Origin: Fimbriimonadaceae bacterium | GTDB taxonomy: Bacteria > Armatimonadota > Fimbriimonadia > Fimbriimonadales > Fimbriimonadaceae | Length of the DNA: 64,000 bases | Direction: 5' to 3' | Assembly (NCBI GenBank): GCA_020850835.1 | Contig: JADZDX010000013.1 | Coordinates: 1 to 64,000, forward strand | In this document: one piece after another, positions 43,603-53,154 of the stretch | Layout: the number at the start of each line of letters is the position of its first letter | How positions within the stretch are numbered: position 1 is the first letter of the stretch | The notes under the pieces: generated by a model | The model's input: the letters and a program-made list of their open reading frames with translations, nothing else | What the model was told of the DNA's origin: nothing | Database searches by the model: none | Translations under genes and position numbers: made by a program

Positions 43603-45009
43603 CTAAACGATCACGGTCTTCCACTGACCGCGCTTCCAGTAGACCATGGCAAGGAGCCCTTGGGCGACCTGTGAGAGGGACATCGCGATCCAGCCGCCGG
43701 TGGACCCGAGCGCAAAAGCCGGATGCGTGAGGATAAACGCCAAAGGAACCCTAATGGCCCACAGTGTCGCGATCGTAATCCACATTGTGCGCTTAGCATC
43801 CCCTGCGCCTTGCATCGCCCCGATGAGCACCATCGCGTACCCAAACATCATCTCGGTCGCGATAAGAATCCGAATGTAGTTTGCCGCCTCCACCGCCACT
43901 CCCGGCTTATCCCCGCCCGTGAGCAGGGTCGCAATGTGGGGGGCAAAGATGAAGATCGGAATCGACACAACTAAGATGACAATGGCAGCATAGTGCCCAG
44001 CCGTCCAGCCGAGGCGCTCGGCTCGGCTAGGATCCTTGGCCCCTAGGCTCTGGCCAACCAGAGCACCCGCAGCCACCGAAAGGCCAAAGGCGGGCATGAA
44101 CATCATGCCTTCAAGCGCGATGCCCACCCGCAAGGCCGCGAGGGCATCGGCGGCGGTCGGAGTGTTCCGAAGGATCATGGTGAAGAAAGTGAAACTTCCT
44201 ACACGCAACAAGGATTGCAACGCACTCGGTATCGCAATGGCCTGAATACGCTTGACCCAGTCCATGCTGGGCACCTTGAACCGAGCCTGACCAAGTTTCG
44301 TTCGTTTGGTGTAGATAAAGTAAAGGATCGCGCTCGACCATCCGCTCACCGCAATGGCAATTCCAGCGCCCGTCAGTCCAAGACCAAGCCCGGGAGCTTC
44401 AAATGGAAGGAAGCCATGATGTCCGTTCGGATAGATGAGAAAGAAATTGAGGATCATATGTAGCAGAATTTGAATTCCGCTAATCACCATCGGCGACTTG
44501 GTATCGCCAATCCCTCGCATAGATCCACTAAGCGTCGTAAACACCGCTGTGGCGGGAACTCCAAGAGCGTAAGCAGTTAAGAAATTCCTGAATAGGGTTG
44601 CAGCCTCGGCATTCCCGGCGGGCACCAGAAAGGGGGCAGCGAGCGGCGCGAGCACCAGGCAAGCCGCCGCCAAGATTAGCCCGATAACAAATGAAAGACT
44701 CAAGCACTGACGGTTCGCCTCCCGATACTCTGCAGGATCATCCGCACCGTATGCCCGGGCCACCATTGCGGTCGAAGCGACGCTGATCGTCATGGCGAGC
44801 GAGAACATCAGAAAGATTACGTTCAACGCCGCCCCATGAGCGGTCAAAGAATTGACCGAAAGATGACCTACAAAAAAGGTATCCAGCAAACTGTTGACTA
44901 CCTGCAAGCCGTTCAGGGCAACAGCGGGCCAAGCGAGAGCCCAGACCACCTTGCCATCTACTCTCATCCGCCTACGCGCTTTGAGTAGGGCTCGTTTGGT
45001 GGTCACCAT
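43603..45009 (-). CDS. MATE family efflux transporter
   Basis: 12-TM pattern; AWPAVALNGLQVVNSLLDTFFVGHLS; PAFGLSVAAGALVGQSLGAKDPSRAERLGW. Confidence 0.88.
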   Translation of the reverse strand: MVTTKRALLKARRRMRVDGKVVWALAWPAVALNGLQVVNSLLDTFFVGHLSVNSLTAHGAALNVIFLMFSLAMTISVASTAMVARAYGADDPAEYREANRQCLSLSFVIGLILAAACLVLAPLAAPFLVPAGNAEAATLFRNFLTAYALGVPATAVFTTLSGSMRGIGDTKSPMVISGIQILLHMILNFFLIYPNGHHGFLPFEAPGLGLGLTGAGIAIAVSGWSSAILYFIYTKRTKLGQARFKVPSMDWVKRIQAIAIPSALQSLLRVGSFTFFTMILRNTPTAADALAALRVGIALEGMMFMPAFGLSVAAGALVGQSLGAKDPSRAERLGWTAGHYAAIVILVVSIPIFIFAPHIATLLTGGDKPGVAVEAANYIRILIATEMMFGYAMVLIGAMQGAGDAKRTMWITIATLWAIRVPLAFILTHPAFALGSTGGWIAMSLSQVAQGLLAMVYWKRGQWKTVIV

Positions 45010-45065
45010 GCTTACTTATTCTATACTCATTTGTCTGCTAAACCATTCCCACTGGGCCCAATCGC

Positions 45066-45722
45066 ATGCAAGTCGAGCTTCTTCATCAACCCGCTTCCAC
45101 CATTGCCAAAGTTACATTGAGACATGGCGAGTCAGTCCGAGCCGAGAGCGGGGCCATGATCGCGATGACACCGACTATTGAGGTCAAATCCAAGCTGGAG
45201 GGAGGAATCGGTAAGGCTCTCGGACGGTTCCTGGCGAAGGAGAGTCTATTTCAATCCACCTTTACCGCGTCGCTCGGTCCGGGCGAGGTCTTACTGGCCC
45301 CAGCGGGACCCGGTGATGTTGTGGCCGTGGAGCCACGCGACGGGTTGATGGTGACCAGCGGGTGCTACCTTGCGGGCGACCCAGGCATAAAGTTCGAAAC
45401 GATTACCTCGGTGAAGAACTTCTTCAGCGGAGAAGGCATATTCCTCATGCGAGCCAGCGGAGACGGCAAGATACTGCTCAGCAGCTATGGGGCGATCCAT
45501 CCCGTGCAACTTCAGCCGGGGCAACAGTATCTGGTTGACACCGGACATTTGGTGGCTTTCTCCGCCAGCCTTGGGTATCGCTTGAGGAAGGTGGCAAGAG
45601 GCCTGCTCAACACGATCAAAAGCGGCGAAGGAATCGTGGTGGAACTGACAGGTCCCGGCATCGCGTACCTTCAGACACGCACCCCCCACCCCTTTGGTGT
45701 AGCCACGGGTGGAAACGACTAG
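45066..45722 (+). CDS. TIGR00266/AIM24-family protein
   Basis: VRAESGAMIAMTPTIEVKSKLEGGIGKALGRFLAKESLFQSTFTASLGPGEVLLAPAGPGDVV. Confidence 0.82.
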   Translation: MQVELLHQPASTIAKVTLRHGESVRAESGAMIAMTPTIEVKSKLEGGIGKALGRFLAKESLFQSTFTASLGPGEVLLAPAGPGDVVAVEPRDGLMVTSGCYLAGDPGIKFETITSVKNFFSGEGIFLMRASGDGKILLSSYGAIHPVQLQPGQQYLVDTGHLVAFSASLGYRLRKVARGLLNTIKSGEGIVVELTGPGIAYLQTRTPHPFGVATGGND

Positions 45723-46096
45723 TGATCTGGCGCAAGTCCTACCAAACCCTTATCAAAGGGCCTTGCAGGGTGCCGCAATTGTCGTTTGAAGGACGGGCGG
45801 CGCTATTGGCGGCACCAACGGCTGATGGCTTTCGTGAACTCGAGGTCTGGCGCCGCCTCTGTGAAGCTGAGTTGCCCATTCCCTACTGGCTCGGGGCAAT
45901 TGAGTTTGACGCATTGCACCTGATTTCACCACCTTCACGGCACGATCGGCTCATCCGACTCGGTGAGGAGTGGGTTGGCGTTGCCGGAGATGCACCTTGC
46001 CTCGCGCTCATCGGGCAAGGAAACGAGGCCGAAGTCCTCATGCTTGGGTCGCCAACAGAAGATGCTTGGGCCGAGTTCCTTCGGATCAGCACCTAG
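45722..46096 (+). CDS. Hypothetical protein
   Basis: ORF with GTG start overlapping the previous stop; no recognised family. Confidence 0.55.
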   Translation: MIWRKSYQTLIKGPCRVPQLSFEGRAALLAAPTADGFRELEVWRRLCEAELPIPYWLGAIEFDALHLISPPSRHDRLIRLGEEWVGVAGDAPCLALIGQGNEAEVLMLGSPTEDAWAEFLRIST

Positions 46097-47073
46097 GCTT
46101 GAAGATCCATGTCACTACTGTGGCCCGGAAACAGTTTCGCCTCCGGTTCGATGAGAGTCTTTGCCACGCACACCGCTGTAGCCGCCTCACCAACCCCTGT
46201 AGCAATGAGCTTGAGTTTCCCGTCGAAGGTACACACATCGCCAACAGCAAACACTCCAGGGCGGTTTGTTTGATAAAGGTGATCAACCACTATCTGGTTC
46301 TTCTCAATCGTCAAGCCCCACTCCTTGAGCGGCCCCAACGAAGACTTAAAGCCGATGTTTACGATGACCGCATCGCACTCTAGGATCGAACGCTCTTTCG
46401 TCTGGGTGTCCTCCAACTCGATAGCGGATATCTGCTCATCGCCCTGAATGGCGGCCACGGTCTTGAAGAGATGAAACCCGATGGGCAATGCTTGAACCTT
46501 CGCCACCGTATCCTCATGAGCCCGGAACCCATCTCGGCGATGGACGATACAAACATCGCTGGCAACCTCCGAGAGCGCTAGGGCCCAATCGAAAGCACTA
46601 TCTCCACCGCCAATGACGGCCACCCGGCGTCCTGCGAAATCAGCAAGGTGGCGCACGCCATAGGAGAGACCCCTCCCTACCCAACTCTCTTCATCGGCAA
46701 GGCCAATCTTCGTAGGCGAAAAGGCACCAGCTCCCGCCGAGATTATCACGGTCTTCGTTGGCAAATGCAAGCCGCTTCTCGTGCTGATAACCAGTTCATC
46801 ACTCAGTGACTCGGCTGTGTCACCAAGCACCACCTGGGGAGAGAACTGAGTTCCCTGTTGGGCCATTTCTCGCGCAAGATCCTTGGCCAAAATCTTGGGA
46901 AAGCCCGGCATATCGTAGACATACTTTTCTGGATACAGGGCGGTCAGTTGACCTCCAAGTTCTGGCAACGAATCTATGATCCTCACTGACATGTTGCGAA
47001 GGCCAGCATAGAAGGCAGCGAACAGACCGACGGGTCCGCCGCCAATAATGGTCACATCTACTTGGTCAGTCAT
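46093..47073 (-). CDS. NAD(P)/FAD-dependent oxidoreductase (thioredoxin-reductase-like ferredoxin-NADP reductase)
   Basis: IIGGGPVGLFAAFYAGLRNMSVRIIDSLPELGGQLTALYPEKYVYDMPGFPKI, VIGGGDSAFDWA, GVFAVGDVC; no redox CxxC. Confidence 0.85.
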   Translation of the reverse strand: MTDQVDVTIIGGGPVGLFAAFYAGLRNMSVRIIDSLPELGGQLTALYPEKYVYDMPGFPKILAKDLAREMAQQGTQFSPQVVLGDTAESLSDELVISTRSGLHLPTKTVIISAGAGAFSPTKIGLADEESWVGRGLSYGVRHLADFAGRRVAVIGGGDSAFDWALALSEVASDVCIVHRRDGFRAHEDTVAKVQALPIGFHLFKTVAAIQGDEQISAIELEDTQTKERSILECDAVIVNIGFKSSLGPLKEWGLTIEKNQIVVDHLYQTNRPGVFAVGDVCTFDGKLKLIATGVGEAATAVCVAKTLIEPEAKLFPGHSSDMDLQA

Positions 47074-47077
47074 TCAG

Positions 47078-47476
47078 TCAGAAGGTACCAGACCTCTCCC
47101 AGCCATTCAGGGGATGAACTGTGGCGCAGACCGGAAGCCCCGACTTGTCGCGCCCCTCAAGCTCGGCCACATATCTTGCTCCACTCTCCAATTCCTTTGG
47201 TAAGTAGACCTTGGCTCGCCGACAGATCTGGGTCATGGGCTGCCCTGCTTGAGTGCCCCAGAGAACATATATGAAAGCCCCTTTGGAATCCTTTTGTACA
47301 AACTTGCCCGTTGGTTTACCGTTCTTCAACGTAACCGATACGGACCACTCGGCTTCCCCACCCGTCAGCTTCTTCAAATCAGTCGGCTCACCGGCTGATC
47401 CCTTCCCGCGCTGAATTGCTCCCCAGACGCCGGGCATGACATCCAAGAATCGAATCCCAAGCTTAACTTCCTTCAT
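47078..47476 (-). CDS. Small protein resembling DUF5990
   Basis: KLGIRFLDVMPGVWGAIQRGKGSAGE...GKFVQKDSKGAFIYVLWGTQAGQPMTQICRRAKVYLP; ATG at 47476. Confidence 0.5.
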   Translation of the reverse strand: MKEVKLGIRFLDVMPGVWGAIQRGKGSAGEPTDLKKLTGGEAEWSVSVTLKNGKPTGKFVQKDSKGAFIYVLWGTQAGQPMTQICRRAKVYLPKELESGARYVAELEGRDKSGLPVCATVHPLNGWERSGTF

Positions 47477-48077
47477 TGGCGAGGGCTTTCTTTGCTTCAG
47501 CAATCGCTTCCTTGGCGATCTCAATTGGTCGCGATATTCCCTGCCGCTCTCGCTCTTTCAATCCGAGTTCAAAGAACTCCAAGGCCCTCTCAAAGTTCCC
47601 AAGATCATAGTACGTCCAGCCCAGGTTGTTGTAGAAGGGGCCTAGCCAACGGCGGCACTTCTCGTCTTGGGCATTCACTGCGATCGCGATTCCTTCTTCG
47701 GCCCAGCCGATTGCCCCCTGGACGTCAGCAATGGCAAGCATGTGTATGGCGTCAAGCTGGAGGTTCTCCATCTGAGATTCCCTGGCCAACTCCCTAGCAG
47801 AAAGAAAGTGAGGTTGTGCCTGCTGAGGATAGCCCGAACTATTGAAGACTCGGCCCAGCTCCAATTCATATCGGACCCGCGCTTCGGGAAACGACCTCTC
47901 AACCTTGTTCAAGGCATCTCGTGCCTCGTCAAACATGCCTCGTAGACTATAGGTTCGGGCAATCTGCGTCCAGAGGACCGCACAAGTCTCATCATCTGAT
48001 TCGGCGAGATGGCTCCGGAAGACGACTTCTGTCTCCTCAGGTTCGCTGAAATCCCACAAACTTTCAATGTCAATCAT
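47463..48077 (-). CDS. TPR-repeat protein
   Basis: TPR-like AWTQIARTYSLRGMFDEARDALNKVERSFPEA and YNNLGWTYYDLGNFERALEFFELGL. Confidence 0.7.
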   Translation of the reverse strand: MIDIESLWDFSEPEETEVVFRSHLAESDDETCAVLWTQIARTYSLRGMFDEARDALNKVERSFPEARVRYELELGRVFNSSGYPQQAQPHFLSARELARESQMENLQLDAIHMLAIADVQGAIGWAEEGIAIAVNAQDEKCRRWLGPFYNNLGWTYYDLGNFERALEFFELGLKERERQGISRPIEIAKEAIAEAKKALANEGS

Positions 48078-48137
48078 CTGCGATGACCATACCTAGCAAC
48101 ATGAGCCCAGTTCAAATATGGAAAATACCCTTGTTCA

Positions 48138-49559
48138 ATGAAGGTCCTTTTTGTTTCCGTTGAGGTCGCTCCATGGGCAAAGGTTGGCGGATTAGCCGAC
48201 GTTGCTGGATCCCTTCCTCAGGCTCTTCGTGGGCTAGGGCATGAGGTCCGAGTGCTCATGCCTGCTTATGGCATGGTGATCAAGGGCAAGGTGCCCACCA
48301 AGACCTTGTCCGTTCGTGTGAACCTCGAAGAGGAGTACAAGGCGAACCTTTTCGAAGTTGACGGGATCTGGATGGTCAATTGCCCTGAGTTCTTCGGGAA
48401 TGCTTCTCGATCTGAAGAAATCTATGCCTATGGGCGCGACGCCTATCTGTTCCTTAGCCAAGCCGCAATTGCCCTATGTGAAGCCTCGGACTGGATCCCG
48501 GATATTGTCCATGCAAATGATTGGCATACCGGCTTTGTTCCCGTCATGATTCGCGAAAAAGGTGGGAAGAAATGGGATCGCACGGCCACGATCTTCACCA
48601 TTCACAACTTGCTTTATCAAGGCACCTTCGGCAAGGATACGATCGAAGCGGCCGGTCTGGATCCGGGCCTGTTCACCATGGACAAGCTCGAAACATGGGG
48701 CGGGGTTAATTTCATCAAATCAGCCTGTGTGTATGCTGATATGGTCAGCACTGTGAGCCCGACCTATGCGAATGAAATTCAGACCGAAGAATATGGCGCC
48801 AGCCTTTGGGGCCTCATGCGCGATCTTCACCAACTAGGCAAGCTCCGCGGCATCCTCAATGGAATTGACACGGAGTTCTTCAACCCACAAAACGACCCGG
48901 CCATCGCCGCCCCGTTTTCGGCGGCTGACTTAGGTGGCAAGGCAAAGTGCAAGATTGCGCTCCAAGGCGAACTTGGGCTTCCACTCAGCCAAGGGCCACT
49001 CTTGGGGATTGTCAGCCGATTGAGTGATCAAAAGGGGTTTGACCTCATTATCAAACAGGCGTATGGCATGCTAGGGTTGGGCAGTCAATTTGTCGCGCTT
49101 GGGACGGGAGACCCCTGGGCGGCAGATCAATTGAGGCAGTTGGAGAGAGATTGGCAAGACCAGGTTCGCTTCATTGAGCGGTACGACGCTCCACTCGCCC
49201 AGCGGATATATGCGGGCTCGGACATGTTCCTCATGCCCAGCGCCTTCGAACCCTGCGGCCTCGGCCAAATGATCGCATGCCGGTACGGTACGGTTCCAAT
49301 CGTTCGCAAAACGGGGGGACTTGCCGACTCCATTCATGATGGAGACAACGGCCTCGTTTTTGAAAGAAAATCTGCACGCGAACTGTTCGAGACTATCCGG
49401 CGCGGCGTGAATCTCTACGGAGACCAAGCGAGTTGGCTGGAATTGGTACGCCGATGCATGACCACGGACTTCAGCTGGACCAAAAGCGCACAAGACGTCA
49501 TCGCAATGTACGATGACGCCCTGCAAGCTCGGATCGGGGCAATGGCCGTTAGCCGGTAG
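48138..49559 (+). CDS. glgA: Glycogen synthase (ADP-glucose)
   Basis: VEVAPWAKVGGLADVAGSLPQAL (KxGGL), HANDWHTGFVPV, FLMPSAFEPCGLGQMIACRYGTVPIVRKTGGL. Confidence 0.95.
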   Translation: MKVLFVSVEVAPWAKVGGLADVAGSLPQALRGLGHEVRVLMPAYGMVIKGKVPTKTLSVRVNLEEEYKANLFEVDGIWMVNCPEFFGNASRSEEIYAYGRDAYLFLSQAAIALCEASDWIPDIVHANDWHTGFVPVMIREKGGKKWDRTATIFTIHNLLYQGTFGKDTIEAAGLDPGLFTMDKLETWGGVNFIKSACVYADMVSTVSPTYANEIQTEEYGASLWGLMRDLHQLGKLRGILNGIDTEFFNPQNDPAIAAPFSAADLGGKAKCKIALQGELGLPLSQGPLLGIVSRLSDQKGFDLIIKQAYGMLGLGSQFVALGTGDPWAADQLRQLERDWQDQVRFIERYDAPLAQRIYAGSDMFLMPSAFEPCGLGQMIACRYGTVPIVRKTGGLADSIHDGDNGLVFERKSARELFETIRRGVNLYGDQASWLELVRRCMTTDFSWTKSAQDVIAMYDDALQARIGAMAVSR

Positions 49560-49561
49560 CT

Positions 49562-50800
49562 CTATTCACCCAAGCTTTCCAACTGCGTAGCTTCAGCTTT
49601 GGGGATGTCGTTGCTCTCGGCCAAGGTCGCTTCGGATTTCTTGTGCTCTGGCGGAGTCTCGAGGATGCCCTTGAGGGTCATTAACCCAATCAAGAGAATC
49701 GCCGCAAAGCCCGACATGATAATCCACTGTCTCTTGGCGGGATGGCGTGATTTGGACCGGTCTAACCACGGTAAAGCAAACATGCCAATGGTAATTCCCG
49801 TGGGGATAATCACCGTCGCCACGACTTCCCAACCGCTTGGCATCACCTTCAAAAGCTCATATAGCCCGAGGAAGTACCATTCTGGTCGCGGGCTAAAATC
49901 AGTTCCCGTAGGATCAGCAATCGCTTCTAAACCTGGGGGCAATGCGACGGCAAGATAGATCAAGAGCCCAACTCCAAAGAGCAACACAATGGCGTCCTTG
50001 AAGAGCTGGTTTGGATAGAAAGGTACGGGAGCTCCTTTTGCGGGAGTTACCGGGCCGGCAATGTGATGTCGCCTCACCAGATACAGGTGGAGGAAGGTAA
50101 AGAGAATCAGGCTTGCCGGTAAGAGCATCACGTGGAAGGAATAGAAGCGGGTCAGCGTTAGGGCCCCCACCTCCTCTCCACCTCGAATAAAGACCAACAG
50201 TGCATGGCCAACAACTGGGATGGTCGCAGCTATGCGGGTTCCAACAACGGTCGCCCAGTATGCCTTTTGATCCCAAGGCAACAGGTAGCCCGTAAACGAG
50301 AAGCCAAGGATCACCTGGAAGATGATGACCCCGACAACCCAAGTCAACTCCCTAGGCTTCTTATAGGAGCCCCAGAAGAACACCCGAAGCATATGGAGCA
50401 CTACGGCGATAACAATGACCGTTGAACCCCATGAATGTAACCCTCGGATGAAGGATCCTAAGCCGACCTCATAAGTAAGGTGCTTTACGCTGGCATGAGC
50501 GGAATCGGGACTCGGCGAGTAATACATCGCCAAAGCAAAGCCGGTGATGAACTGAAAGACCAGCAGCGTCATCAGCAGATTGCCGAGTGTCTGCCACCAA
50601 CCCACTCCCGCGGGCATTGGCTCATCTAGGTTCTTCCGGACAAAACCGTACCAGCCAAGTCGCAAATCCATCCAGTCGCGAAGCGATGGGCGCTCTATTT
50701 GGAGACGTTCTTCTGACGAAACAGCCTCACGAGGCTCATCTACCTTGACCTCAGGACTGAGGGTTGGGGCATCCTTGGGTTTGTACGTCTTTTGGCTCAT
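49562..50800 (-). CDS. Cytochrome b of a Rieske/cytochrome b complex (unsplit, b6-like)
   Basis: Heme ligand pairs HSWGSTVIVIAVVLH and HVMLLPASLILFTFLH; PEWYFLGLYELLK Qo motif. Confidence 0.9.
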   Translation of the reverse strand: MSQKTYKPKDAPTLSPEVKVDEPREAVSSEERLQIERPSLRDWMDLRLGWYGFVRKNLDEPMPAGVGWWQTLGNLLMTLLVFQFITGFALAMYYSPSPDSAHASVKHLTYEVGLGSFIRGLHSWGSTVIVIAVVLHMLRVFFWGSYKKPRELTWVVGVIIFQVILGFSFTGYLLPWDQKAYWATVVGTRIAATIPVVGHALLVFIRGGEEVGALTLTRFYSFHVMLLPASLILFTFLHLYLVRRHHIAGPVTPAKGAPVPFYPNQLFKDAIVLLFGVGLLIYLAVALPPGLEAIADPTGTDFSPRPEWYFLGLYELLKVMPSGWEVVATVIIPTGITIGMFALPWLDRSKSRHPAKRQWIIMSGFAAILLIGLMTLKGILETPPEHKKSEATLAESNDIPKAEATQLESLGE

Positions 50801-50803
50801 TGT

Positions 50804-51298
50804 CTAGACCTCTCGAGAAATCCAAATCTTTCCTGCTTCGACCTTGACAGGGTGGCGCTCCAACGGCTTGGGCGGAGGCCCTGATTTGTTGGTGCCCTCA
50901 TCGTCGAAAACGCCACCGTGGCAAGGGCATATAAACTTGTGCTGATCAGCGTGATAGTCCACGCGACATCCAAGGTGAGTGCAAGCTGGGTCAATGCAGA
51001 TCACATCTTCCTCACTCCGCCGCAAAAAGACCGTGAACTTCTGTTCTACTTCGTGATAGCCATCAACGACGAGTAACGAGTAGTTCACTTCCTTCACTTC
51101 GCCGGGCTTGATACGCGACTCGTCCATCAACTCAACCCAGCGAGACTTCCGCTTGTTGCCAAGGGGGGCAGCAGCAAACCCGACCATGGGGCCAACGATG
51201 GCACCGATGAGGCCTAAGTTGATCACGCCAACGACGAGGCCCATCATCTTGCGGCGGGAGATTTCGATATTGTCTTGGTTCAGATTATCTTTTGGCAT
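50804..51298 (-). CDS. Rieske 2Fe-2S protein
   Basis: CTHLGCRVDY...CPCHGGVFD; SRRKMMGLVVG Tat-like N-terminal anchor. Confidence 0.92.
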   Translation of the reverse strand: MPKDNLNQDNIEISRRKMMGLVVGVINLGLIGAIVGPMVGFAAAPLGNKRKSRWVELMDESRIKPGEVKEVNYSLLVVDGYHEVEQKFTVFLRRSEEDVICIDPACTHLGCRVDYHADQHKFICPCHGGVFDDEGTNKSGPPPKPLERHPVKVEAGKIWISREV

Positions 51299-51309
51299 GT
51301 TTTGGGTTC

Positions 51310-52437
51310 CTATGGGTAGTAGCGCATGGTTATCGGGCCATCTTCGCCAAGCTGTTTCATGACATCGCTTGCGATCTTCATGGATTTGTGGTGCCGCCCT
51401 GGGGATGGCTCGCGTTCAAAGCCTAGTTCCACCCCGCTGGCAACGATGGCTTCAGTCAGTCGAGTCATTGCGGCGAGGGCTGGCACAACGTACATGTGCT
51501 GGAACCGTGTAAACGGCCCAGTGGCGATGAGGAGCGCTACCGCCGCCAGGTGCCAGATGTAGATCGTCATCACAAAGTCATGGATTCCCATTCGCTTAAG
51601 GGCGACCACGAGGAACCCGCTGATGATCACATGCACAAGAAGATTGACAAAGAGGAAGTCCTTACCGAGTGTTAGCCCGTTATCAATGAACTCATCCTTC
51701 TTGTAGCGGTACATCACATAGAAGATCCCTATCAAGACGGCAATCCCTGAAACGACCGGCAAGAGCTTTAGGGGATGCGTCAAGGGCACCTGACCTCGCT
51801 GGGGATTCAAGATCGCGATCAGAATATCAGCGAGAAGGAGGCCACAGAAACCATAGAGGAGTAGCCCGTGCATGAACCACCGTTTCTTGTTGTTCTGCCA
51901 AAGAGATCCGACTAAGAAGCCGTCAACGATGAGGGACTTCAGGACGACGCCAAAGGATCGCGCCCATCCAAACTTAGCTATCGCAGGCTTCAGCTCCTTC
52001 AAGCCAGCACACTTCAGCCAGTAGCTGAGTCCTCGAATGGCAAAGACCGTGGCAAAGAGGAAGACAACGATAAAGAAGTGGCTTACACTACGAGGCGTCA
52101 GAAATTGTCCGACCTTAAAGGCAATCGGGATTTCGTCGGGAATCCACGGCTTGGCCTTCACTTCTTCGTAAACTTGATCCAGGTCCGAATCACTGAGGTC
52201 CGCTTCACTGATTGCGGGCATCATCCCCTTACCATTCCTCACCACTTGCCGGAACGTAGACAGTCCGACCTTGGTTTGAGCCAGTGGTGGCCCCAAGCCG
52301 CCCATTGCATTCTGGCCGTGACAGCCCATGCAAGACGTAACCGGATAGACTTCCTTCTTCTGGAGGTCAGTCTGGGCATGGCCGCATGCCACGGCCAAGA
52401 GGAGCATGAAGATCGCGACTACTCTTGATAGTTTCAC
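51310..52437 (-). CDS. Cytochrome c fused to NarI/HdrE-like membrane cytochrome b
   Basis: Signal peptide, CMGCHG heme c site, then several TM helices with histidines. Confidence 0.75.
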   Translation of the reverse strand: MKLSRVVAIFMLLLAVACGHAQTDLQKKEVYPVTSCMGCHGQNAMGGLGPPLAQTKVGLSTFRQVVRNGKGMMPAISEADLSDSDLDQVYEEVKAKPWIPDEIPIAFKVGQFLTPRSVSHFFIVVFLFATVFAIRGLSYWLKCAGLKELKPAIAKFGWARSFGVVLKSLIVDGFLVGSLWQNNKKRWFMHGLLLYGFCGLLLADILIAILNPQRGQVPLTHPLKLLPVVSGIAVLIGIFYVMYRYKKDEFIDNGLTLGKDFLFVNLLVHVIISGFLVVALKRMGIHDFVMTIYIWHLAAVALLIATGPFTRFQHMYVVPALAAMTRLTEAIVASGVELGFEREPSPGRHHKSMKIASDVMKQLGEDGPITMRYYP

Positions 52438-53153
52438 TTTTGACCTCGCTGTGTTCTTTGGGCTTCTTCTTGCTTGGCATCTCCGATGCCATCCGACTGA
52501 CCGAGGGTGCTCGGTCGTTGCTCGGCCATGGTTCCGAGGTAGCAGCCGGCGGGTTTTGTCTCCGCCTCGGGAAGGAGGTGGAAGGGTGACCGACCGGTCT
52601 GTTCCTTCTGCTCTTCAATGTAGGTCGAGACATCACTTTCGGGGTCTTCTAAGTCACCGAAGATACGAGCCGTTGTCGGGCATGCAACAACGCAAGCAGG
52701 CTGCAACCCTTGGTCAACCCGGTGTGCGCAATACGTACACTTGCGGGCTACATTCTCCTTCATGCGAAGCTTAACAAAGTCCTTTTCATAGGCCTCGTTC
52801 TCGTCGAGGTACCACCCTTCTTCCTCGCGGTGAAGGATGATGTTTCCGTAGGGACAAGCCGAGACGCAGGCTCCGGTGCCTCGACAACGATCCTGATCCA
52901 CGAGAACAATTCCATCGGGCCGTCGGACAATAGCCTTATTCGGGCAGGATTTGAGGCACGGTGCATCGTCGCAGTGGTTACACAGGACCGGAATGTAGAC
53001 CCGCTTCACGTCAGGATACGTTCCAGCCTCAACATTTAGGACACGGGCAAAGAAGGTGTCGTAAGGCGTTCCGTTCTCCTGCTTGCAAGCCAAGGTACAA
53101 GCATCGCAACCAATGCACCGCGTCAGGTCAATGAGCATCGCGAGGCGTGCCAA
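52434..53153 (-). CDS. 4Fe-4S ferredoxin-type electron transfer subunit (DmsB/PsrB/NrfC-like)
   Basis: CIGCDACTLACKQEN, CNHCDDAPCLKSCP, CRGTGACVSACPYG, CTYCAHRVDQGLQPACVVACPTTARIFGD. Confidence 0.9.
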   Translation of the reverse strand: MARLAMLIDLTRCIGCDACTLACKQENGTPYDTFFARVLNVEAGTYPDVKRVYIPVLCNHCDDAPCLKSCPNKAIVRRPDGIVLVDQDRCRGTGACVSACPYGNIILHREEEGWYLDENEAYEKDFVKLRMKENVARKCTYCAHRVDQGLQPACVVACPTTARIFGDLEDPESDVSTYIEEQKEQTGRSPFHLLPEAETKPAGCYLGTMAEQRPSTLGQSDGIGDAKQEEAQRTQRGQK

Positions 53154-53154
53154 C

